A DNA stretch of 64,000 nucleotides from Helicobacter pylori (GCA_008032955.1 CP032046.1:558001-622000); one strand, 5' to 3'. Counted from the first letter of the stretch, positions 38,365 to 47,849 are shown. Numbers and translations are program-made. Notes: generated by a model from the sequence alone, not told the origin.

Positions 38365-39282
38365 CTAAAACAAGAACGCATAACTGACAAAAACTTCTTT
38401 ATTCCTAAAAACGCTGAAGTTTTGTCGGATCGTTTGTTGCTGCCACACATTGCTAAAGCCGAAGTTTTTCCAACTTTGCGCGCTCAAGCTGTAATAAGGG
38501 ATTTTTAGCCCCACATTGAAGCGGTTGTGTTTGCCTATATACAAAGAGCCTCCAAAATTCACAAAAAACCCCCCACCCGCTGCAAAAAATTTATCATCTT
38601 GTTGCGTGTTTTGGTTTTGATAACTAGGACTCCATAGCACAGCGTATTCCACCCCACCCCCACCAAACACGCCTATTTTAAAAAACAGCATTTTTTCCGT
38701 TTTTAAAGCGAGTTTTAAAAGGGTGTCTATAGGGAGATTGACAAACACGTTCACGTTCAAACCAAACGCTATGAAATGCCCGTTATCAAAAAGGAAGTTT
38801 TGAGGGCTTGGGGTTTTTTGCAAATTCAAAGAACTTTGAGCGTTTGAAATAGGATCGTAGGTTTTAATCGCGCTTGGGTTGTAATTCGCTTGGGATAAAA
38901 GGGTGTTACCCCCCACTTTTTGACCCAATTGTGCTTTAGCGTATTCTATATCCCCCCACACCCTTAAGCCTAAAATATGGTATTTATCAAAAGCTATTTC
39001 ATCGCCTATTTGCCCGGTATAAGACAGGTTTTTACCCCCCTTATAATGGGCTTCTAGTTTCTCGCCATAACACACGCTGCTAGGGCAAGTGGGGTTGTCT
39101 TTATAGGCTTGTTGCCACATGCTTGTGCGCGTATTAGCCCCTGTGCCTAGCCTAAAACCCAAATAAATGTGGTTTTTCGTTTTAAAAAAAGGCGTTTTTT
39201 CAGCGGCATTGCCCCACAAAACCCCCAAACTGGTTAAAAAAATGAACGCTTTCAAACGCTTTTTTGATTCAATTCTACCCAT
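38365..39282 (-). CDS. Helicobacter outer membrane protein
   Basis: A 305-residue protein with an N-terminal hydrophobic signal (AFIFLTSLGVLWGNAA), a pair of Cys (CPSSVCYG), repeated amphipathic strands and a C-terminal FVSYAFLF, typical of Helicobacter outer-membrane barrels (Hof/Hor-like). I do not assign a subfamily. Its start overlaps the end of dusB by 31 bases, so it is read from the dusB transcript. Function is unknown. Confidence 0.8.
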   Translation of the reverse strand: MGRIESKKRLKAFIFLTSLGVLWGNAAEKTPFFKTKNHIYLGFRLGTGANTRTSMWQQAYKDNPTCPSSVCYGEKLEAHYKGGKNLSYTGQIGDEIAFDKYHILGLRVWGDIEYAKAQLGQKVGGNTLLSQANYNPSAIKTYDPISNAQSSLNLQKTPSPQNFLFDNGHFIAFGLNVNVFVNLPIDTLLKLALKTEKMLFFKIGVFGGGGVEYAVLWSPSYQNQNTQQDDKFFAAGGGFFVNFGGSLYIGKHNRFNVGLKIPYYSLSAQSWKNFGFSNVWQQQTIRQNFSVFRNKEVFVSYAFLF

Positions 39283-40238
39283 AATGGCACTTCACTTTGT
39301 AACGCTTCTTGATTAAAAAATCCCTCTATGCTCTCTCGCATGCTCTTTATTTCTGTAAGGGTATTGACGCAATTACGAAACGCGCTCGCTTGCATCTCGC
39401 CCTTAGCGTAAGCATGCAAGTTCTTCCTAAACATCACTACCCCCCTATCCCCATAAAACTCCACCATTTTATCAAAATGTTCTAAAACCAGGTCTTTTTT
39501 CACGACTGCGGGTAATTCGGTGGTGTTGTTTCTGATTTGCCAAAATATCCATGGGGCTCTTAAGGCTGCTCGCCCTATCATTAGCCCATCAGCTTGCGTG
39601 ATTTGCAAGACTTCAAAGGCTTTTTTCACGCTGTCAATTTCGCCATTGGCTATCACAGGCTTTTTTAAAATCTTTTTCATTAAAGCGATGCTTTCATAAT
39701 CTATTTTGTCTTTTTGATATTTGTCGCTTCGTGTCCTCCCATGCACCACCACATAATCCACCGGCGCGTCATTTAAGGCATGAGCGATTTCTTTGGGGAT
39801 TTTCTTTTCAAAGCCTAAACGCACTTTCACGCTTGTGATCTTTTTATTCGTGTTTTCTCTGATGATTTTTAAAAGCTTCACCAAGTGGTTTAAATCCTTC
39901 AATAGCCCGCTCCCGTTACCATGATTAGCCACTTTAGGGGCAGGACAACCGCAATTAAAATCAATCCCACTCACATGCTCTAAAGCGTTGATTTTCTCCA
40001 CCGCTTCTTTGACTACGCCCTCTTTAGAGCCTGAAATTTGTGCCATGAAATGATCTTCTAAATGGGATTTTTCCAACATTTTAGAAGTTTTATCAAACGC
40101 ATACACTAACGAATGCGAGCTCACCATTTCGCTTGTGGTAACATCCACGCCAAATTTTTTCACCACGCTCCTAAAAGGCAAATCCGTATAGCCTGCCAAA
40201 GGGGCTAGAAAAAGCCATTTTTTATTCTTAAAGTCCAT
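39252..40238 (-). CDS. dusB: tRNA-dihydrouridine synthase
   Basis: A 328-residue FMN-dependent Dus protein: LAPLAGYTDLPFR at the start, catalytic Cys in DFNCGCPAPKV (around residue 97), VVHGRTRSDKY and NGEID, then the helical tRNA-binding tail. It reduces uridines in the D-loop of tRNA. The DusB assignment over other Dus classes is by overall similarity as I recall it. It lies about 90 bases after tilS on the same strand. Confidence 0.9.
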   Translation of the reverse strand: MDFKNKKWLFLAPLAGYTDLPFRSVVKKFGVDVTTSEMVSSHSLVYAFDKTSKMLEKSHLEDHFMAQISGSKEGVVKEAVEKINALEHVSGIDFNCGCPAPKVANHGNGSGLLKDLNHLVKLLKIIRENTNKKITSVKVRLGFEKKIPKEIAHALNDAPVDYVVVHGRTRSDKYQKDKIDYESIALMKKILKKPVIANGEIDSVKKAFEVLQITQADGLMIGRAALRAPWIFWQIRNNTTELPAVVKKDLVLEHFDKMVEFYGDRGVVMFRKNLHAYAKGEMQASAFRNCVNTLTEIKSMRESIEGFFNQEALQSEVPLWVELNQKSV

Positions 40239-40331
40239 TCATTCTCATATCAAAGTTTTTTGCTGTATTTTGACACAATCAAGGTTAAAAAGCGCTTTAA
40301 AAACTTATCGCTTGATTAAAATGAAGCTCTT

Positions 40332-41348
40332 TTATAGATCCATTAAACTCTGTTTAAAACGGGTTAAAAAATCATGCGTTGGTTGTTTTAAAAACTCTGC
40401 GTATAAAACAGGCCGTAAGCGTTTAGGGATATTCAACCGCCTAGCCCTGTCTTTAAAATCCTTTGGCATGCTTAAAGTTTTTGGGGGTTTAAGGGCGATG
40501 AACGCATGCTCTTTGTCGCTTTCAATGATGAATTTTTGAGCGATTTCTAAGCTAAAAAAATGGCGTTTGATTTCTTCTTTTTGAGAAAAGCTCAACACAT
40601 ACCCCTTTTGCTTTAAGATTTTATCCACCATAAACAGCGCGTTTTGCGAACGCTTAAAAAAAGTGATCCCATGCCTTTGTGAAACAGGCATCAAAGGATA
40701 AAGCCACTCTTTTTCTTGATCCAAAAATTTAAAACTTTGGATAATGCCCTTAGAATAATGTTGCATCAAGGCGTTAGCGTAATGTTTCCTGAAAAAATTG
40801 CGTTTGAATTTTAAAGAAGAATTAGAATCATCTTCAAAAAATTCCCAATCTTTAGCGAGCGTTTTAAGGGTGTCTTTAGGGGTGTAGAGTAAGGGGCGAA
40901 CAATCGCATAAAACCCTCTTTTTTCATAAGCTTGAAAGCTTAAAAGCGTGTTTAATCCGGCTCCTTTGCTTAGTTGCATCAAAAACCATTCCAGCCTGTC
41001 ATTCAAATGGTGCGCTAAAATCAAATGCTTGTAAGAATGCTCTTTGATTAGGGTTTCAAAAAAATCATAACGAACTTTTCTCGCTTGCATTTCAAAATTG
41101 CGTGCGATTTTTGGGGCGTGATGGATGTAGCATTTTTTATGGTGTGTTTTTGCGAGTGTTTGAGCATGTTGGATGATTTCAAGGCGTTGTTTTTGCGTGT
41201 TATAATCCACTAAAGCGATGTCAAAAACGATATTTTCTCCAACTAAAAGAAAAAACAAGCAAGTGGAATCCAACCCACCCGAAAAACCCAATAAATTTTT
41301 CCCCTCTCTTAAAGGCTCTAAATAGGGTTTAAAATCTCGCACTGTCAA
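40332..41348 (-). CDS. tilS: tRNA(Ile)-lysidine synthase
   Basis: A 338-residue PP-loop protein with GFSGGLDSTCLFFLL near the start and HHLNDRLEWFLMQLSKGAG, the TilS signature. It converts C34 of the CAU-anticodon tRNA-Ile to lysidine so that it reads AUA. A CAU tRNA at 54.9 kb in this window may be its substrate. It is shorter than E. coli TilS because the C-terminal domains are reduced. The HEPN-motif gene ends 36 bases upstream. Confidence 0.92.
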   Translation of the reverse strand: MTVRDFKPYLEPLREGKNLLGFSGGLDSTCLFFLLVGENIVFDIALVDYNTQKQRLEIIQHAQTLAKTHHKKCYIHHAPKIARNFEMQARKVRYDFFETLIKEHSYKHLILAHHLNDRLEWFLMQLSKGAGLNTLLSFQAYEKRGFYAIVRPLLYTPKDTLKTLAKDWEFFEDDSNSSLKFKRNFFRKHYANALMQHYSKGIIQSFKFLDQEKEWLYPLMPVSQRHGITFFKRSQNALFMVDKILKQKGYVLSFSQKEEIKRHFFSLEIAQKFIIESDKEHAFIALKPPKTLSMPKDFKDRARRLNIPKRLRPVLYAEFLKQPTHDFLTRFKQSLMDL

Positions 41349-41383
41349 ATCGGTGCTAAACGCATGCTGAATGGGTTGCGCTT

Positions 41384-42451
41384 TTATGAAGTTTCCTTGT
41401 GGGTTAAAACGCCTTTGAGTAAGCTTGCGCCTTCTATGCCTAAAATTTCATTCCTGAGTTTTTCCACTTCATTCAAACCTGGAGCTTTTGTGTGGACGGC
41501 TTCGTTGCGGATGTTTTGAATAAGGCTTAGGCTTTTTGAAAAAGGATAATTGATGAATCTTTTTAAGTTTTCTTCTAAATGGCATTGGACTTTTTCGTGT
41601 CTGAGTAAAAATTTAACGCTCCCAAGATTGGGCTTTTGAGTGAAAAAATCTTTAAGCGTAAAAGATTTTCCTTGGACTTTATAAGCTAAATCATAAAGGC
41701 TGGGATCGTTTTTGCAAGCCTTTAAAAGAACTTGTTTAGCAAAAGTATAAATTTCGTATTCTAAGGTTTTGGAGTATTTGACGATGATGCTGGTAAAATC
41801 ATTCAAAAGATCGTTTTCGCTTTGTAAAAGCTCTAATTCGGCATGAATGATGTTATTGATGCTGTCAGGGTGTAAGAGGTAAAAAAGCCTTTTGCCAAAA
41901 ACAAAACGCATGAAATTTTCTTGCATGGTTAAATATTCTTTGCTTTTATACACGCTCAGATAATGCTTTTCATCGCCTAAAAAATAAGAACGCTCTTCTT
42001 TTAACTTTACCGGCAAAGGATAGACGTAATTATTCCCATAAATGGCGTAAGTGTGGTTGTTTGGGGCGATGAAATTGGCTAAAAATTGATCCCTTAAAAG
42101 GCTAAAATCTTCCCTGGCTAATTCCCTTAAATCGCTGATAACAAAAAAGTCTTCCACTTCCAAATTTTTTTCTTTATAGTAGCTAGGGATCAAACTCTCA
42201 TCAATCTCTTTAGAAACTTTTATCACCTTAGCGGCAAATAAATTAGCGTAATCGGTCAAAAAAAGCTGCAAAAAATTTTTTTCATTAGTGGCTTTGTAAA
42301 TCTCTTCTAAGGAGTCGTGCTTTTCTTGATTGTTGAGCTTTGATCGGATTTTACCAAAGCCCACTTGGGATTTTTCCTGTAAAACGCTTAAATGTTGTTG
42401 GATGACATCTTGTTGGTAGTAAGGGTTATAAAGGATTAAAAGGTGGTTCAT
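41384..42451 (-). CDS. Hypothetical protein with a C-terminal HEPN-like Rx4H motif
   Basis: A 355-residue mostly helical protein with no signal peptide. Residues 315-320 read RNEAVH inside LSLIQNIRNEAVHTKAPG, fitting the R-N-x3-H active site of HEPN ribonucleases; the preceding 90 residues are helical as that fold needs. The N-terminal part (LLILYNPYYQQDVIQQHL) is unassigned. It lies 8 bases after a 101-residue helical protein and downstream of two dynamin-like GTPases on the same strand. HEPN proteins often act as toxin or defence RNases, but that activity is inferred here from one motif. Confidence 0.6.
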   Translation of the reverse strand: MNHLLILYNPYYQQDVIQQHLSVLQEKSQVGFGKIRSKLNNQEKHDSLEEIYKATNEKNFLQLFLTDYANLFAAKVIKVSKEIDESLIPSYYKEKNLEVEDFFVISDLRELAREDFSLLRDQFLANFIAPNNHTYAIYGNNYVYPLPVKLKEERSYFLGDEKHYLSVYKSKEYLTMQENFMRFVFGKRLFYLLHPDSINNIIHAELELLQSENDLLNDFTSIIVKYSKTLEYEIYTFAKQVLLKACKNDPSLYDLAYKVQGKSFTLKDFFTQKPNLGSVKFLLRHEKVQCHLEENLKRFINYPFSKSLSLIQNIRNEAVHTKAPGLNEVEKLRNEILGIEGASLLKGVLTHKETS

Positions 42452-42459
42452 GCCTTGTC

Positions 42460-42765
42460 TTACTTTAAGATTTCTTTAAGATTTTGCTTGATCTCGTCAG
42501 GATTTTGCTCGTATTCTTGGATGAGATCTTTTAAAATTTCAAACAATTCGTTAAAATCTTGCGGGTGCTCTTTTTTAAACTTCACTACCAAATCCAAAGT
42601 CTTGCCCGCATTACTTGATGGATCGTTTTCGCCCTCAAGAGCGTTTTTTATATCCCAAATCATATTGGCAATGCGAGTGCTTTGCCCAGGGCTTGAAATG
42701 CGTTTGCATATAAAACCTTTGAATGCGTTGGCAAGCTTAAAAGATGCGCAAATTTTAGAAAACAT
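42460..42765 (-). CDS. Small helical protein between the GTPases and the HEPN-like gene
   Basis: 101 residues. The first 25 (KICASFKLANAFKGFICKRI) are amphipathic and basic and could lie on a membrane; the remainder is an acidic helical region (DFNELFEILKDLIQEYEQNP). I recognise no family. AAGG precedes ATG. It ends 8 bases before the next gene, so the two are probably co-translated. Confidence 0.65.
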   Translation of the reverse strand: MFSKICASFKLANAFKGFICKRISSPGQSTRIANMIWDIKNALEGENDPSSNAGKTLDLVVKFKKEHPQDFNELFEILKDLIQEYEQNPDEIKQNLKEILK

Positions 42766-42788
42766 CGCCTTTCCTTATTGAAATATTT

Positions 42789-42849
42789 AAAATACCGCTT
42801 ACTAGCCAAAAACTAGCAAGCGTTCTAGCGTTGGCGCATTCGGTATTTT
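42789..42849. other. Long inverted repeat in the GTPase/small-protein gap
   Basis: AAAATACCG (42789-42797) is the exact complement of CGGTATTTT (42841-42849), enclosing 43 bases with a repeated ACTAGC. It can fold as a long hairpin in the 93-base gap. Confidence 0.5.
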
Positions 42850-42858
42850 AACACAAAT

Positions 42859-44577
42859 TCAGTTCATTCCTCTTTTAGGCTCAACTTCTATGAAATCTTC
42901 GCCCTTGATGAAATCTTCGCCGGTTTGAATCCACTTTTCCAGTCCTTGAGCGCACTCTTGCGTTTTTTTAACATTTTCTTCGCATTCTTGAATGCATTTT
43001 TCTAGTTCCAACGCCATTGGGAAACATGTTTGTTTGAATCTGGTTTCATCGTTGATGAGATTCAAGATTTCTTGTTTTTGTCCGTCAAAATTAGATTCCA
43101 TTTCTCCTTTAGCTTTTTTAAGTTTTTCTATTTTTTGGCTTTCTTTCCAAGAATCCCACACTTCAAAAGCAAGACCGATAAGCGGTAAACCTTTGTTTAT
43201 GCTGCCTGCCAAGTTTACAGCGCCCCAAGGTTTGAATTTAAAAGCCAAATCTACGCCCACAAATTTTCCCACAGCCGCTATCCCATCTCTAGCCAGTTTG
43301 ATGTTAGTTGCATTGATAAAACCGCTTTGTTTTAAAAGATCGATTCCAATTTTCCCCAATGCTCCGGCATGCTTTTCAAAAAAACTCATATCGGCGTTAA
43401 AACCAGTTTCAATTTTAGTAATTTCATTTACAATCCCTTGCGTTTGTTTTTCAAATTCATTTTTGACTCTTGTTTCCATATTGATATATTCATCGCCTAT
43501 TTCTCTAATAATAAAATCGTTAAAGGTTTCTAGGCTGGTGCCAGAAAGTTGAAGGATGAGATCGCTAAAATACCTTATTATAAATTCTCTTAAATGAATG
43601 CGGGCTTGAGAAATTTCTTTATTTAAATCTTGAATGTCCTTTCGCCTTTTTTCAAGCGTTTTATTCAAATATTCCATTTCTCTATTAATATCTTGCAACG
43701 CTTGTTTTGCGGGCGGCATTTGCCTATGGACCACATCTTGAATGACGCTTTTTTTGGCTTCTTCTATAATGGTTAATTTCCCGCCATTTTCTTTAATCTT
43801 TTTTTGTGTCGCGTCTTGCAAGGCTTTGATGTGTGAGAGCTTTTGAAACTCTTCTTGATACTTTAGCCAGTGTTCCACCCCCAAATCAAAAGGGTTTGCC
43901 GCAACAGCGACAATAATCAAACTTTCTTTTTCTTCTTCGCTTAAAGAAATGAGATCATCCAGTCGGCTTTGGATGTTTTCTTTTTTGATCTTAAATCTTT
44001 TGTTGCAATCTTCTTCATCTTCAATATCCGCTTCTTCATCAAAACGGCTGATGACAAATATCGTCCTGGATAAAAGATTGAGCGTCCTAAAAAACCAGTT
44101 CAAATCGTCCTTATGGCTTTCTTTGATGGGGTTTGACGGGTTGAGCGCGTATAAAATGAGATGGGCTTCGCTGATATATTTTTTGGTAATATCTTTATAG
44201 CGTTCTATTTTGCCGCTATCAGTTATTTTTTCTTTAAACCCAAATAGTCCCGGGGTGTCAACCAGCTCCATTTCATTATCTATATCATAGAATTTAACTG
44301 CATCGCTGGATTCTTTGTGGTCTATCTTCATGCTCTCATCCAAGCGATCGATCCACGCTGCCGCTATGGATGTTTTCCCACAAGAAAAACCTCCCACTAA
44401 AGCCACTTTCAGTTTTTGACCAGAAACATCTTTCATCGCATTACGGATCTTGTCTTTGAGAGACTCTTCAACCTTAATGCCGTATTTTTCCCTAGTATGG
44501 ACAAAATCAAGTAATTTTTGAAGAATTTCTTGATTCCTCTTTTGGTTTCTTTTAAATTGTTCTAGCGTTTCATTCAT
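42859..44577 (-). CDS. Dynamin-like GTPase, second of a tandem pair
   Basis: A 572-residue large GTPase: G1 VGGFSCGKTS near residue 60, G3 DTPGLFGF near 110, and G4-like SRFD near 178. A long coiled-coil middle (NREMEYLNKTLEKRRKD) and a hydrophobic C-terminal part (GAVNLAGSINKGLPLIGLAFEVW) suggest membrane binding. Its ATG overlaps the end of the preceding GTPase gene by 8 bases. Paired dynamin-like proteins are seen in other bacteria (for example LeoA/B/C, DynA/B), where they tubulate or fuse membranes. The exact role here is unknown. Confidence 0.75.
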   Translation of the reverse strand: MNETLEQFKRNQKRNQEILQKLLDFVHTREKYGIKVEESLKDKIRNAMKDVSGQKLKVALVGGFSCGKTSIAAAWIDRLDESMKIDHKESSDAVKFYDIDNEMELVDTPGLFGFKEKITDSGKIERYKDITKKYISEAHLILYALNPSNPIKESHKDDLNWFFRTLNLLSRTIFVISRFDEEADIEDEEDCNKRFKIKKENIQSRLDDLISLSEEEKESLIIVAVAANPFDLGVEHWLKYQEEFQKLSHIKALQDATQKKIKENGGKLTIIEEAKKSVIQDVVHRQMPPAKQALQDINREMEYLNKTLEKRRKDIQDLNKEISQARIHLREFIIRYFSDLILQLSGTSLETFNDFIIREIGDEYINMETRVKNEFEKQTQGIVNEITKIETGFNADMSFFEKHAGALGKIGIDLLKQSGFINATNIKLARDGIAAVGKFVGVDLAFKFKPWGAVNLAGSINKGLPLIGLAFEVWDSWKESQKIEKLKKAKGEMESNFDGQKQEILNLINDETRFKQTCFPMALELEKCIQECEENVKKTQECAQGLEKWIQTGEDFIKGEDFIEVEPKRGMN

Positions 44578-46255
44578 TGCACGTTCCTTTGTTTTTTAAT
44601 GTGGTTTTGATGCGATTATCTAAGTGCCATAAGTCTTCACCGGCCTTTATTAGCCCTTCCCTCATGCGCTCGTAACAAACAATAAGATCGTTAAAACTGG
44701 CTTTTAAATTCTCAATCATTTCAGATGCGCCTTTTTTATAACTTTCAATGCGGCTTTTCACATTCTCTGCAATTTTTTCACAAGCTTCATCTAACTTCTC
44801 ATCCACTTTTTTTCTTTGTTGGGATTTTTTATAGTCTGAATCAAAAAAACTCCACACTGATTTAACTATCCCAATTGCTCCTAAAACCAATCCTCCAAAT
44901 AGTGCAAACTCACCTAATCCAGGTGCCGCTAAAAGCAGAGCCAAACCTCCTATTGAAGCGAATAAGCCTATTTTATTAATACCGCTATCAATATTGAAAC
45001 TAAAATCAAAACCACTATCAAAACCACTATCAATGTTGATGCGATCTAACATTATTAGAGAATCTTTAATCCTCTCTTCAAATTGTTCAATATCTTTTTT
45101 CATCTCTTCAATGAATCGTTCCTTGCATTCATTAAAGTGCCGTCCTGTGTTTTTACGCAATTTTTCAGCTCTTTGTTTGTGCTCATTTTCAAAAATTTCT
45201 TCACATTCCCCATCTTCAATATTTTTGTTAATATGCACATACATTTTTTCTCTCAAGTCAGATTTAAATTGATCGATTTCGTGGAACGCTGAATTGGTTA
45301 AATTTAATATAAATTTTTCTGTAGAACGATCCAGATTATAGCGGGCTTCTTGTTGGTGTTCTTGTGCTTCTTTAATCATTGGATCGATCCGTTTTTTAAT
45401 CGTGGTTTTTATCGCTTTTTGCAATTGTTCTACCACTTTTAAGGCTTTATTGCAGTTGGATTCTATGATTTTTTTGCGTGAGTTTTCAAGAAGCACTTCG
45501 GTTATAAATCCACCTAATTGTTGGAAACGGGATTTATACAATAACCATTCTTCCGTTTTAAAAAAATCTAAAAATTTTTGTTTGTTTTTGTAAAAATCAC
45601 TCTCTGGCAGCAACGCCGATGAAAGACCATAGAAAGCCATTTGAGCGCTGACTATTTGATGCCCCATGTAGTGTTTGCCTAAAATGTTTTTCATTTCTTT
45701 ATTTAAAATTTTTAAGCTTTCTTTTTCGCTTCCATCAATAAGCCCATCTTTAAAAGCTCTTGGATTGTTAATCGGTTTGTTGTAAATCGTCCATACCTCT
45801 GTTTGCAAATCGAGTTGTTTTTGGATTTTTTCAATCGTCCCTTCTTTTCCCTCTTCTCCTTTTTGCGGAGGAGTGGGCTTTTTGGTAACATAAAAAATAG
45901 CATGGGCTTTTTGCGTTGCGTTAGAAATCTGATCAATCACTTTTTGTTCGTCGCCTTCTATCCCTGGAACATCCAGCAAAGTAAAGGTTTTGTTGCCGTG
46001 CTTGAGGGTGTAAGATTTGGTTTCTGTAGTGAAATCGCTCCTCCCATCGCCTATGATCGCTCCATCTTGGAATTTTTCTAGCTCCAAAAGAGCATGCCCG
46101 CTGCCTCTATGATTTTTCTCTGAATAGAGTTGCCTGAAGCACTCTTGTTGATCCATTTTACTTCGTTCTTTAAAAAACAGCCTCAAGCATTCAATGAGGG
46201 TTGATTTCCCCGCATTGGTTTCCCCATAAAAAGCTAAATTTTTCCCACTCTTCAT
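44570..46255 (-). CDS. Dynamin-like GTPase, first of a tandem pair
   Basis: 561 residues from ATG 46255: G1 GETNAGKST, G3 DVPGIEGDEQ, and a G4-like IYNKP. The middle is helical; a Gly/Ala-rich hydrophobic segment (IGGLALLLAAPGLGEFALFGGLVLGAIG) near residue 430 could insert into membrane. The G1 motif begins only 10 residues from the start, which is unusually close, and a coiled-coil frame lies directly upstream (46191-46424) in another frame. The gene pair is co-directional with the HEPN-like gene. Confidence 0.75.
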   Translation of the reverse strand: MKSGKNLAFYGETNAGKSTLIECLRLFFKERSKMDQQECFRQLYSEKNHRGSGHALLELEKFQDGAIIGDGRSDFTTETKSYTLKHGNKTFTLLDVPGIEGDEQKVIDQISNATQKAHAIFYVTKKPTPPQKGEEGKEGTIEKIQKQLDLQTEVWTIYNKPINNPRAFKDGLIDGSEKESLKILNKEMKNILGKHYMGHQIVSAQMAFYGLSSALLPESDFYKNKQKFLDFFKTEEWLLYKSRFQQLGGFITEVLLENSRKKIIESNCNKALKVVEQLQKAIKTTIKKRIDPMIKEAQEHQQEARYNLDRSTEKFILNLTNSAFHEIDQFKSDLREKMYVHINKNIEDGECEEIFENEHKQRAEKLRKNTGRHFNECKERFIEEMKKDIEQFEERIKDSLIMLDRINIDSGFDSGFDFSFNIDSGINKIGLFASIGGLALLLAAPGLGEFALFGGLVLGAIGIVKSVWSFFDSDYKKSQQRKKVDEKLDEACEKIAENVKSRIESYKKGASEMIENLKASFNDLIVCYERMREGLIKAGEDLWHLDNRIKTTLKNKGTCNE

Positions 46256-46424
46256 TATTTTTTAAACTTTCAAGCTCTTTTAAACTTTCAGATTCTAATT
46301 TTTGAAACACCTTTAACGCTTCTTGGTTGGATTTTTTTAGTCTTTCATTTTCATTATCAGTGTTTTTAAAAATATTTTGGAGATTTTCAATGCTGGCTTT
46401 CACATCAAGATAAATGTTTTTCAT
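46191..46424 (-). CDS. Coiled-coil N-terminal fragment upstream of the GTPase
   Basis: From ATG 46424 (with an AGG-type site 9 bases before it): about 77 codons of charged helix (IENLQNIFKNTDNENERLKK, KLESESLKELESLKNNEE) that stops inside the next gene's G1 region. The last 21 residues are read from GTPase sequence in the wrong frame. It would extend the GTPase only with a +1 shift, opposite in sense to the other breaks in this window, so it may be a truly separate gene. Confidence 0.5.
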   Translation of the reverse strand: MKNIYLDVKASIENLQNIFKNTDNENERLKKSNQEALKVFQKLESESLKELESLKNNEEWEKFSFLWGNQCGEINPH

Positions 46425-46530
46425 TTTTGCATGCCTCAAGCGGATTTTTCTCGGGCATTTTAACAAAAAAAACGCAAACCCCCACGCTCCAGCTACGCTA
46501 TAGCCACACTTTTAGCCTTATGGCTAACTT

Positions 46531-47849
46531 TTAAAAAGGGCTTAAAACCTTAGCGAGTAAGATATTGTCTTTAAACGCACTAGGCACAATCGTGTAATGC
46601 CCGGGTTGTAAAGGGGTGGTTAAGGCGCTGTCATTGATTAAAATTTCCCCATCCACTTCAGGCGCCCACCTGAGATCCCTTGCTTTGTAAAAATACTCGC
46701 CCTCTTTATTCTCCACTAACGCCTTAATAGGCTTATTCAACAAAGCCTTAAAAGAATGGTTTTGGTGTTTTAAAGCGATTTTATTCAAGGCTTTAATGCG
46801 GGCGTTGATGATTTTTTAGGCACTTTCTCTAAAGAATAGGCATGCGTGTTTTCTTCCGCGCTGAAAGCAAAAATATTCAATCTGTCAAACTGGAACTCGT
46901 CTAAAAACGCGCTCAATTCTTCAAATTCGCCCTCATTTTCTTCTGGATGCCCTACAATGATCGTGCTTCTTATAAAGCTTTCCTTAACCTGTTTCATGGC
47001 ATCTAAAAGCTTTAAATGGTGCGCTTGGCTGGAGTTGCGCCGCATTTTTTTAAGCATGGAGTCGCTGATGTGCTGGATGGGCATGTCAAAATAATTTTGA
47101 AAAATAGGCGAGTCTTCAATCGCGCCAATCAGATCTAAAGTGGTGCTAGAGGGGTAGAGGTATAAAATACGCGCGCTCTTTAAGGCTTGCTGTTTGTCAA
47201 TCGCTCTAATGAGCTGGATCAAGCCGTCTTTTTGCCCCTTATCGTATAAAAATGAGCTAGAATCTTGAGCGATAAAAGTCATATCTTTATAGCCTTTAAG
47301 GGCTAGATCTTCTACTTCTTTTAAAATGGAGTCTAATTCCCTGCTTTGCAATTTCCCCTTAAAGCTAGGGATAGCGCAAAAAGAGCATTTTTGGTTGCAA
47401 CCCTCAGAAATTTTAACATAAGCATGCACGCTCGATCCCGTGATGATGCGCACGTTATAATGCTCGCTTAAAAACACTTGCTCGCTGAACTGGTTTTGTT
47501 TTTTAGCGATCAAAATATCAATCTTGTCATAATCCCCCACGCCGGTAAAAATATCCACTTCAGGGATCAACTCTTTGATTTCATCTTTATAGCGCTCGCT
47601 CAAGCACCCGCTCGCAATCAAAATCGCCCCCTCTTTTTTGTCTTTGGCGGCGTTGAGAATGGTTTGGATACTCTCTTGTTTAGCGCTTTCAATAAAACCG
47701 CAAGTGTTGATCAAAATCACATCAGCGTTTTTAGCGTCATCAGTGAGCGTGTAATTATAAAGCTTGCCTAACATCACCTCTGAATCCACCAGGTTTTTAG
47801 AGCAACCTAATGAGATCAGGCAGAGTTGTTTGTTTTCTTTAACTTGCAT
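46531..47849 (-). pseudogene. rimO: Ribosomal protein S12 methylthiotransferase RimO, frameshifted before the TRAM domain
   Basis: From 47849: the N-terminal methylthiotransferase domain (LGCSKNLVDSE, NTCGFIESAKQES), then the radical-SAM triad CNQKCSFC. At VPKK an A6 run (plus-strand T6, 46812-46817) shifts the frame to a stop; A7 would continue as IINARIKALNKIALKH into the frame 46531-46788, which is the TRAM RNA-binding domain, for a normal 439 residues. RimO methylthiolates Asp89 of S12. Loss of TRAM would probably cripple it; an undercalled A is equally possible. Confidence 0.88.

Noticed and set aside
42992..43552. 186-codon plus-strand frame opposite GTPase 2
   Set aside because: Ser/Phe-rich shadow of a GTPase whose motifs are unmistakable.
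46191..46255. Counting the GTPase N-terminal break as a tenth homopolymer undercall
   Set aside because: Adding one base does not join the frames; one base must be removed, so it is a different kind of event or two genes.
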